This document shows positions 57,201 through 64,000 of a stretch of 64,000 nt of DNA, piece by piece. Origin of the DNA: Viola odorata (lineage: Eukaryota; Streptophyta; Magnoliopsida; Malpighiales; Violaceae); NCBI GenBank assembly GCA_963691705.1, contig OY829545.1, positions 58,183,179 to 58,247,178 of the forward strand, given 5' to 3'. The first letter of the stretch is position 1, and every line of letters starts with the position of its first letter. Made by a program: the position numbers and the translations under genes. The notes under the pieces are model-generated. The model saw only the letters and a list, made by a program, of their open reading frames with translations, did no database searches and had not been told where the DNA came from.

Positions 57201-57654
57201 GTGGCGGCACGTAGGAGTTCACCTGGTGAAGTGGGATACTGGGTCCTCGGTTAGACGTGCTATTTCGATGTCGGTTTAGGAGAGGTGGCGTTAGTGGCTG
57301 GGATGTGTGAGGCATGTTAAGGGGTGTGCGGTTGTGTGATTGGCGATCCTCCTCATTGTCACTACTATCAGTATGGGCATAGATACCTTCAGTGTTGCTA
57401 TTGACGGGAGGACTATATAGGAGTTGATTCCTTGGGTCGGTGGATCGGGTTCTTTGTTGGAAGTTGAGAAATGTAGGAGTTCTTTGTAGTAGTGGTGTTT
57501 GTAGTGGTGGGGGTGTTTGGGCTTGTCGAGTTTCGATGGCCTCGAGCCTAGCCATCATTTTCTCCAATATGGAGCTAATGTGGCTCATGTTTGGATCGGG
57601 CGGTGGGGGTGGTACTTCTGAATGTTCTTCAGTAATGGTAGGGTCGTTGGACAT
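54223..57654 (-). CDS. Element 5 gag-pol up to the premature stop (1143 aa)
   Basis: ATG at 57654 ([20 protein letters not shown]) is the first AUG of the frame. The gag core is at about 190-370 ([13 protein letters not shown]), a CCHC knuckle [14 protein letters not shown] at about 436-450, and an acidic linker follows. The aspartic protease is at about 531-640 with IIDGGS and LLGRPW. RT is at about 800-970 with YFDD at about 937-940 and [12 protein letters not shown]. RNase H follows with [20 protein letters not shown] and YDRELYALI. The frame ends at TAA (54223-54225), within RNase H; the same frame is open again at once downstream. Everything else looks intact, so this was recently functional. 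Confidence 0.92.
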   Translation of the reverse strand: MSNDPTITEEHSEVPPPPPDPNMSHISSILEKMMARLEAIETRQAQTPPPLQTPLLQRTPTFLNFQQRTRSTDPRNQLLYSPPVNSNTEGIYAHTDSSDNEEDRQSHNRTPLNMPHTSQPLTPPLLNRHRNSTSNRGPSIPLHQVNSYVPPPIHPVVSNPYIQSRQTPFFDTPRHEPLREARRAPRHEERYDNTSNIKLFIPSFEGKEDPDVYYKWESKMERIFTCYPYSEEKKCRLAVVEFTGLAIQWWERVLVNRRLDGEPPITTWTELVEEMRRRFVPVFYLRDLHQKLQRLYQGSKSVTEFYHEMLSMMMRLDVRESSEATMARFLGGLRKEISQQLDFLPYNTLEEMYHLALKLECQVSSKPRNFVNTTTPHSVTNTKKPWQTNTSKPSYTKLTDSRPNYTSPPDPKPYTPQDTSKIPTPNTTQRTPSRSIECFKCGGKGHMRAECPNRRIILVREGGETVSEDEESEREEETEFEEEDEYAPLEIPRSLVVRRTLSMQARADDEVLEQRENLFHTRGVADGMVMSIIIDGGSCADVASTLLVHSLGLSTTKHPHPYVLNWFNDGSSIKVVKQVRVKFQIGEYMDERVCDVTPMQASHLLLGRPWQFDRHTIHDGFCNTYRLTHGDRKFMIPPLAPSQVYEDQIKLEKASAVFDISISLLKKEGKSGVKNISGESIQNSPQEKSELAKRGEKGKSGNTQLEKNELASEVPRGTREERKVSLMGRSRDVRRALVAQKPIVFLRFRALSAETSNTNPVSSSPIFVSLMADFQDVFPDELPEGLPPIRGIEHKIDLIPGELETQVEALLDKGYVRESLSPCAVPVILVPKKDGSWRMCMDCRAVNKVTIKYSHPIPRLDDMLDELSHATIFSKIDLASGYHQIRMHEGDQWKTAFKTKFGLYEWLVMPFGLTNAPSTFMRLMNHVLRNFIGKFVVVYFDDILIYSSSHDSHFEHLRLVFLTLREHKLYAKLAKCEFCLDEIHFLGFLVGAEGLKVDQAKIKAIVDWPTPQNMSEVRSFHGLAGFYRWFVKDFSTIAAPLNALTKKNVPFVWGPEQDEAFKTLKECLVSSPVLALPDFDKTFEVQCDASGVGIGAVLLQGGRPIAYFSEKLKDAQLNYCTYDRELYALIRTLTVWEHYLVPK

Positions 57655-57719
57655 GATGTGTACCTGCACAAAGAAAATAAACACAAAGGAGAACTAAAAG
57701 GTGTTTGTTAGTACCCTCT

Positions 57720-58350
57720 CTTACGTGTTTACACTCTTCTCTCTATTGTTCTCACCAAAATCACACAAAAATAATGTTAATGCTAATTTTAGTTTAAAGA
57801 CTCACAGAATGATGAGCACTTTGGTGACACACAATGAAAACTCGGCACACAAAGAAAGGTATGGAAAGTTAAGGTAACTAACACGAACAAAGTGAAGTTA
57901 TGCACTTACCTTAATTTGGAGTAGAAAAGATGTGGAATCAATAATAGAAAACTTACAAAGACTCGAATGAAGAATGACGCAAAAGGGTTGTTGTTTAGGA
58001 AGCCGAAAGGAAAGCTTGACTCGTCCAATTTAAGTCCACGTCAAGGGTTGAAAAAGCTTACATAGCGACCTTGCCCCTTGCTTTTGACTTGTGTCGATTT
58101 TTTTTTTTTTTTTGTTATATATATATATATACACACAATAGATATATATATATATAATTTTTTTTTTGATTTTTTTTGAATTTTTTTTTTGATCACAAGT
58201 GAAGGGACGCTCGGATCGCAAATAAATAACAAAGAAAATAAAAATTGTGTTAGTGGAAAAATTTATACAATGGACAAGACGAAGGAGTAATGAATTCGGA
58301 AAAATGGAAAAAGGAATTAATTTGCGAATTTAACGTTTACCAACCTTCGA
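57720..58350 (-). other. Element 5 leader between 5' LTR and gag
   Basis: Untranslated leader, AT-rich, with T-runs and (AT)n at 58097-58190. The low-complexity Lys/Ile/Tyr frames there are not genes. Confidence 0.6.
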
Positions 58351-58355
58351 GACAG

Positions 58356-58372
58356 CCGGGCTCCGCTACCAC
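58356..58372 (-). promoter_or_regulatory. Primer-binding site of element 5
   Basis: On the minus strand TGGTAGCGGAGCCCGG follows the 5' LTR end after two bases, with the TGG expected opposite a tRNA CCA end. It resembles TGGTATCAGAGC (initiator Met) only in part; I do not assign the tRNA. Confidence 0.55.
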
Positions 58373-58373
58373 G

Positions 58374-59300
58374 TGTTAGGATCCTTCGGTGTTGATTGGA
58401 GTAAGGAACTAGTCTCGATTGTGGATGGTCCGATTGATGAAGGATGAAGGTGTCTTCGACGGACTTGATGATGTTCGGAAATATGCGCAGCGGATAAAGT
58501 TGTAATGGAAATATGTAGGATTTTTAGAAATGGTTTTATGAAATTTTGTGACGATTTAATTTAAGATAAATGGTTCTTGAATCGGAAATTTTAGAAGTGA
58601 AAGATGGAATTTTAAATGGACAAGTATATTCGAGAAAACCCTCTCGTTAACGAAGAACGAGCAACCTTTCTATATTGAATAACTTGAAAGATCGAACTCA
58701 AACTTGCAATGAAAATGCTAGCTTGAACCCGAAATGATTACAAGAATTTTAGGGAAGAAAGCTAGAAATTACAAGAATTAATTAAACTAAAATTGGCTTA
58801 AAGCATGATAATTATCAATGATCAAAAAGCAAGTTTAAAAAGGGAATGAAGGCAACTATTTATAGATGTGAAATTCCAAGCTTTGCAAATGCTAATTTGC
58901 TGGGTTGCGTGGAGTGATGGCGAGTGGGCCTTGTGCAAGTGGGGGGGTTGAGCGGTTGGTGACCGAGTCGTGCGGGCTGGTGCGTGGGCGTGGGAGGCCA
59001 CGCGGGCATGCTGGGACGACGCCGTGGTGCTGCTGAGCGTGGGAGTAGGCTGGATGCGTTGGTGGGCTTGGGCTTTGGGCTGCTGCTGCTGGTCTTGGGC
59101 TGAATGAGTAGGCCTGTGTTTGCTGCTGTTGGGTTTGGGCTGGTTGTCCTTCCCCAACATATTCCTTTGGTCCTTGGGTTTGTATACATAGACTCCAATG
59201 GTCCTTGGACTTTGGGCGAGCCTCTTCGCAACGTAAATTTTGGAGCATAAGCGCCACGATATTTTGGCGTCGGCTTCGAGTACGCGATGCGATCGTATCA
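58374..59300 (-). repeat. 5' LTR of element 5 (927 bp)
   Basis: Same ends and length as the 3' LTR. The TATA box is at 58857-58864 (TATAAATA on the minus strand). The adjacent GTTAG at 59301 is the right target-site duplication. Confidence 0.93.
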
Positions 59301-59440
59301 GTTAGCCTCTAATCATCAGCTGAACCACTAGCAAACCCGGAACAGAGTGCTAAAGAATCTGTTATGATCTTGCGGGGCAAACCAAGCGCTGCCAAATTCT
59401 GTGAGTTGTGACACAACTTAGAAGTAAATGGTCAACACGG
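59301..59440 (-). pseudogene. L1-type LINE fragment, zinc-binding (zf-RVT) part
   Basis: Minus-strand translation at about 59430-59350 reads VDHLLLSCVTTHRIWQRLV, the typical zf-RVT block of plant L1 elements that precedes RNase H. With the fragment at 51195-51814 it reads as one interrupted LINE, with element 5 inserted between. The fragment ends to the right near 59440. Confidence 0.65.
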
Positions 59441-60880
59441 GGTGAGCATGGACCAAAGATCCAATTCGCTCCGAACTAACATATTCGATCTGATCCAAAA
59501 CTGGGTCGGACATAAATCGGATGAAGAGTTTAGATTTTGATAAATTTTAAAATCCGACCTGACAAAATTCAAAAATTAGAAATATCCAAATAAGTTCTCT
59601 TTCTTCCATTTTTTATTTTTTTCTTCTTTTTTTGCTATTTTTTTGACTCATTAGGTTATAATATTTTTGTGGTATCTTTGTTAGGTCCTATATGGGAGAG
59701 AGGAGTCATTAAAAAAAACCTAAAGTTAATAATTTTTTAATAGAAGATGACAAATGTGAACACATTAGAATGCCTAAAAAAATAACATGGCATCACCGAA
59801 ACATTCTAATCCATCATTCTTGCATTAATTTTATATATATTATAGATTATAGTATCTAAAATTTAGAAAAAATAAATATTTTTAAAATAATAAAAAAGTA
59901 TTCGAAGCAAGAAAATTTAAAGTGATTCACACGAAATAATTCAAGAATAATGTTAAGAAAATTTGTTAAAATATTAAATATAAAATGTTTAATAGTATTC
60001 TTTTAGGATTAGTTAAGTGAGCCTGGCACATTCTCATCTTTTTTTCCTTAGCTCTTAAGAGGTAAATTAGAAAACTGAACAAGAAATGTTGTTGAACTTG
60101 TCAAAGTGACAAGACAAATATTATGTGATAAGAAAAACGAATTAGAGTGTAAGTCTCTGCTAATATTTTTACTACCAGTAAGACAATCCATAAATTAAAA
60201 AAAAAACTTTTTAAATAGAATAGTATTATGAAATAAAGGTAGGGAATTCATAAAAGTATAGAAATTAAAACTTTAGTAACTAAAACATATAAAAGCTATA
60301 TTTGCCAACCATACTTCAAATAAATGTTGTTAAAACGTTATTTTATATTTTCTCCAAATCAATAATGTTGTTTTATACTAGGATTTTAATTTTTTTAAAA
60401 CTAATAAACCATTTCACTTTTTACTTGGAAAATCTAAAAATGATAAGTATTTTAACACGTATTGATGAAATTGCCTAAAATTTTGCAACAAGAATATCTA
60501 CTACCCCTAAAAAATGTCAAATTTAAATACCCTCCCTGAATTAAAAAAGTATTTTAAAGTTTAATTTTTTCTTTCATATTTATGGAACCACATGCGTGTT
60601 AATGAGAAAACTTGCTCCTAAAATTTCTAATTTCTGATCTTTGTAGTTTTAAAACTCACAAAATAAATGAATATAAAGTTTATATTACAAGTTTTAAGCT
60701 ATAAGAGACAAGATGAAAATTTCGTAATCTTCCAAGGGATTCAAGTGGATAATTGTATGGTCTACGCAATAAGAGACGAGCAGTGCATGTTCAACTCACA
60801 TGTTTAACAGAAGGATCATTTTGAAGAATTAATTTAGTTCGGGGGGTTTTGAAACATTTTTTAATTCAAGGGTTATTTTA
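59441..60880. other. AT-rich intergenic DNA, no gene seen
   Basis: Low GC with many A and T runs. No ORF shows recognisable similarity and no clear repeat boundaries are visible. Confidence 0.55.
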
Positions 60881-60954
60881 ATTTGATGGAAAATTCGAGG
60901 GAGTAACTAGATATTGTCCATTTAACAATGCGGGAAATCTGTACCTGTACACGT

Positions 60955-62665
60955 AACTGCAACCCTAAATAAAGCCCTTTCCCTTGCTCGACACCAACCG
61001 CAGCCAACAAGAGATGAGAAGTAGAGGGTGAGGCTTGAGCTATAGCGCGCCGCGCCGTCAAGGGAAGCGAAGGTCCCATAATCTCCGATCCGTTTTCCTC
61101 CTCTCTTTATGGGATTCTCTGCTTCCCTTCCTCCCATCTGCGTCTCGCTGCTCTTCTGATCTGTCTTGTGGTATCTGGTTTTGAATTTTGAATTTTGTTT
61201 TGAACCTTCTTCATCCGGAGACAATGTTTTAGTTTTCATTTTCTTTTTAACTAGCAATGGATTATGGTGGCTTCGAGAAAATCCATTCATCTTCATTGAT
61301 CCATTTTTTCCCCTTTACTTTGCCTTCAATTATTTGAATCATGGATTTTTAACCGAGTCTTTTCTTTTGGGTGTTTCTGCAATGAACAGTTATGGTTCTT
61401 TTTTGGAAATGGTATCTGTTTGTATCGAATCTGTTGACTTTATTCTGTTGTTGGTACCGGTAGGAAGATGGCAATGCCATTGTCAAAATCCGTTATTATT
61501 AACACTAATTACTAGTAAATTTCATGGATTTTTAACATAGTCTTTTCTTTTGGATGTTTCTACAATGAACATTTATGGTTCTTTTTTGGAAATGGTATCT
61601 GTTTGTATTGAATCCATTGACTTTATTCTGTTGTTGGTACTGGTAGGAAGATAGCAATGCCATTGTCAAAATCCGTTATTATTAACAGTAATTACTAGTA
61701 AATTTGATGGCCCAATGATGGACAAATCAATTATATTGAGTGGTTGCGTGGTTAAATCGTCATTAGTCTATCATCGCCACCATTTCCTTTTTTTGATGGT
61801 TCGCCATTAGCATATAACCACACATGATCCATTTAAGCTATGAGATCTGAGGGCTTATGCATTATATATTGTCTTGATATACTATACCATTTGTCTATCT
61901 CAATTTTTTTTTCAAATATCAAACCCATGGAGATGAGATCTTAGGGGGTTTTCTTTCAAATTAATGATAAAAATCCCTTGATGGATCCTGCTCCTCATAT
62001 TGTACTTATTGCCCATGTTGGCAAATTGCCCCTGTTTGAGGTAGCTGCTCTTTGCCATTTGCTAACCATGTTCCATTCGCTGTGAAACTGTTGATCATTG
62101 TTAAAAGCTGTTAGATGTGGTATGTGATATGTAGCTGGAGTGTTGAGTTTATGAATGAAAAGTTTTTGAGCTGCAACATTTGATGGATGGGAAATCCAAA
62201 TAAGGCTTTGTATAATCTCTTTTGCATTGGTATTAGTATTGGTTTGTGCATGTCAGTCCAAACAGAAACAGTTTTGCTTTTAATTTGCGGTGAGTTTCCC
62301 CGTCTGCTTCCAGTTTTAGAGCTTTAAAACTCATTTAGGGTTTATATGCCGTAAGATTATGATATTTTGACCATTAGTGTTGTGTTTTTTTAGAAAATGG
62401 TAGTGAGTTAGCATTGAGCTGTCTCCATTTTTCTTATTGCAACTGAGCCTAACATTTTCTTTGTTTTAAAGTTCTATTAGTTTCTGGGGAGATATTGGGC
62501 AGAAAATAGCAAATGGCTTTAGGTTCCGAAGAGCCTGTGATAAACTCATGCTGGAAGACCCATGGAATCAGTGAGATGAAGATTCTGTCGATCAGAAGAT
62601 TACCACTAATTTTTTAATTTATGGAAATAGGAGGAGAATTATAGGAAGAAATCTATTCTACTCTA
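60955..62665 (+). other. Possible transcribed unit of unknown nature
   Basis: AACCCTAAATAAAGCCC (60961-60977) looks like a telo-box leader, common upstream of plant translation and growth genes. A GC-richer stretch (60960-61160) followed by T-rich, intron-like DNA resembles a first exon. Near 62505-62560 a GC-balanced stretch encodes GFRFRRACDKLMLEDPWNQ before a TGA and could be a last exon. I cannot join a convincing protein. It may be a small gene or a non-coding RNA. Confidence 0.3.
61340..61705 (+). repeat. 183-bp tandem duplication
   Basis: Two copies, about 61340-61522 and 61523-61705, contain GGTTCTTTTTTGGAAATGGT, GACTTTATTCTGTTGTTGGT and CAATGCCATTGTCAAAATCC in the same order. They differ by a small number of substitutions. 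Confidence 0.88.
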
Positions 62666-62669
62666 CATG

Positions 62670-63133
62670 CGATTTGATATATTTGTATTGGAATTGGGCA
62701 TAAAATGATTGTATATATATATAAACAAGAATACATTTTTACTTGGACTCCAAGTTCTGATTTCTGAGTTGAGTGGAAAGTTTTGAGTTTTCCAGTCCTT
62801 TTCCACGTCCCCACTCACTTGGGCAGTAGCAAGTGTGGCAAACCAATCTTTTGAATTATCATATTCAAACGGCTACTTATAACGGTCAGTTTCGTTGAGG
62901 GAGCACTCAACTCCAATCTGGTCAAACAGAAAAGGAATCCATAAACAGTCGGGGTTCACATATTTTTTGGTATATTTATTTATAATATGACATAAACAAA
63001 CAGTGGCAACATTTCAAAGTTTCAGAAAACAACAAGAAGTTGCGCCACTCACTCTGCAAATATTTGTTCAAAAATTGTCAAACCTTTCTTTCCTTGCCTG
63101 ACTGAGTTGCCCCCCCTCTCTCTCTCTCACTCA
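62670..63133. other. Upstream region of the F-box gene
   Basis: AT-rich, with TATATATATAAAC at 62713-62725 and a CT-rich leader just before the ATG (63109-63132). No other gene is seen. Confidence 0.45.
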
Positions 63134-64000
63134 ATGCACAAATGTGATGCCACCAAACAACTTACATCTTCCAGCAATAATACAAGACGAGGAAGAAGCA
63201 GCAGCAGCAGAAGCGTATATCCATATCCATCATCCATGTCGCTTTCCACTGAGAAACCAACCGCAGACCCTAACTCACCACTGAGGAAGACCAAGAAGAG
63301 ACTACCAACTTGGTCTCCCATCTGGCTCAAAAAACCCCAACCTCTCAAAAATGTTGTCTTTGCTATGCAACTCCCATCTCCCGCTCCCACTCCTTCTCCC
63401 ACCCCTAAAGGGCCTAAACCCTCTGCTAAACCCAAAACCCTCTTCTCCGATCTCTCCTCCGCTGACCCTACTCTCGTTCTAACCGACGACCTCCTCCTCA
63501 ATATCCTCACAAGGCTCCCCCTTTCCCAGCGGAACCCTAACTCCCTCGTCTGCAAGCGCTGGCTTAACCTCCAAGGCCGCCTTGTCCGCTCCTTGAAGAT
63601 CTTAGATTGGGAATTCCTCGAGTCCGGCCGCTTGATTACACGCTTCCCAAATCTCACCCAAGTTGATTTACTCAATGGGTGTCTTCTCAGGCCCCACACT
63701 TCTTGTGTTTGGTTGACTCACAGGGTTGTTTCCATGAATATCGGTTCTGGGGTTGCCGGATTCTCTCCCAATTGGCGGGTTTGTGAGGAGACTTTGTTGC
63801 CCGTTGAGATTGTAGATAGAGGGCTTAGAGTACTGGCCAGTGGTTCCCCCAATTTGAGAAAGCTTGTGGTGATGGGTGCTAGTGAGTTAGGGGTGTTAAG
63901 TGTGGCTGAGGAGTGTTTCACTTTGCAAGAGTTGGAGTTGCACAAGTGTAATGATAATGTGCTGCGGGGGATCGCAGCGTGTGAGAACTTGCAAATACTG
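63134..64000 (+). CDS. F-box/LRR protein, 5' part (runs off the window)
   Basis: Open from ATG 63134 to the window end (289 codons, no stop). A second in-frame ATG at 63236 starts MSLSTEKPTADPNSPLRKTK, which is how I recall the related Arabidopsis proteins starting; the 34 codons before it are Ser/Arg-rich and may be untranslated. Counted from 63236, a Pro-rich segment (about 50-65) leads to the F-box at about 80-125 (LTDDLLLNILTRLPLSQRNP, then SLVCKRWLNLQGR). Leucine-rich repeats then begin (ILDWEFLESG, LRVLASGSPNLRKLVVMGAS, LQELELHKC). F-box proteins are substrate adaptors of SCF ubiquitin ligases. It resembles the At5g07670 type (from memory). The substrate is unknown. Confidence 0.88.
   Translation, partial: MHKCDATKQLTSSSNNTRRGRSSSSRSVYPYPSSMSLSTEKPTADPNSPLRKTKKRLPTWSPIWLKKPQPLKNVVFAMQLPSPAPTPSPTPKGPKPSAKPKTLFSDLSSADPTLVLTDDLLLNILTRLPLSQRNPNSLVCKRWLNLQGRLVRSLKILDWEFLESGRLITRFPNLTQVDLLNGCLLRPHTSCVWLTHRVVSMNIGSGVAGFSPNWRVCEETLLPVEIVDRGLRVLASGSPNLRKLVVMGASELGVLSVAEECFTLQELELHKCNDNVLRGIAACENLQIL

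Larger units (their letters stand above)
51815..59300 (-). mobile_element. Element 5: complete Ty3/gypsy retrotransposon (7486 bp)
   Basis: Two 927-bp LTRs, a GTTAG target duplication, primer-binding site, gag-pol frame and purine tract, all in minus orientation. The LTRs differ at roughly 2-3 percent of positions by eye, mostly transitions, so insertion is recent on an evolutionary scale. Gag-pol is open apart from one stop. The integrase resembles that of element 3. I see no chromodomain, so I leave the lineage open. It splits a LINE fragment between SMC6 and the F-box gene. Confidence 0.93.

Noticed and set aside
58030..58232. Lys/Ile/Tyr-rich frames
   Set aside because: Low-complexity (AT)n and T-run sequence in the element 5 leader.
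63127..63699. 190-codon minus-strand frame
   Set aside because: It is the antisense shadow of the F-box coding region, whose plus-strand frame is open to the window edge and has recognisable domains.

Overview
This is nuclear DNA of a flowering plant, most likely a eudicot. The evidence is an intron-rich SMC6 gene (28 exons with GT-AG introns), a plant-type C2H2 repressor with QALGGH fingers and an EAR motif, a plant F-box/LRR gene, and nested Ty3/gypsy retrotransposons of the Tat/Ogre lineages. I cannot name the species. About half of the window is transposable-element DNA.

Left half (1-27690), a retrotransposon nest. Element 1 (1-9804) is a non-autonomous Ogre-type element with long LTRs and no gag or pol; 2.2 kb before its 3' LTR is filled by five tandem arrays. 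It sits in the reverse transcriptase of element 2 (9805-17084, Tat lineage, decayed pol, 3' LTR 16399-17084). Element 2 abuts an integrase fragment of a different gypsy lineage (element 3, 17085-17773, minus). Element 3 was also cut by element 4 (17774 to about 26.45 kb, Tat/Retand-like), which has a 5' LTR, gag-protease, a broken pol, a 116-bp tandem array and an intact antisense coiled-coil ORF, but no 3' LTR. A deleted hAT-like element follows.

Middle (27.7-33.5 kb): AT-rich DNA with one LTR-like block and a PIF/Harbinger insertion (30072-33094) that still carries a piece of DDE transposase. The insertion interrupts a local tandem repeat.

Genic part (33.8-64 kb). A ZAT-like C2H2 repressor (33822-35111, minus) and SMC6 (37172-50714, plus) stand head to head about 2.06 kb apart. 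Two E2F-type sites lie close to the SMC6 start. An F-box/LRR gene begins at 63134 or 63236 on the plus strand and runs off the window. From memory, the Arabidopsis loci At5g61460/At5g61470 and At5g07660/At5g07670 carry the same neighbours, so this looks like a conserved gene block. Between SMC6 and the F-box gene lies an old L1-type LINE fragment split by element 5 (51815-59300, minus), a complete gypsy element with two 927-bp LTRs, a GTTAG target duplication and one in-frame stop in pol.

Main unusual observation. The tandem repeats in the 3' regions of three different Tat-lineage elements are built as hairpins. In element 1 several arrays keep the loop constant while the flanking stem changes from unit to unit and stays complementary. 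Tandem repeats in the 3' UTR of Tat/Ogre elements are known; I do not know of a description of this stem-variable, loop-constant design.
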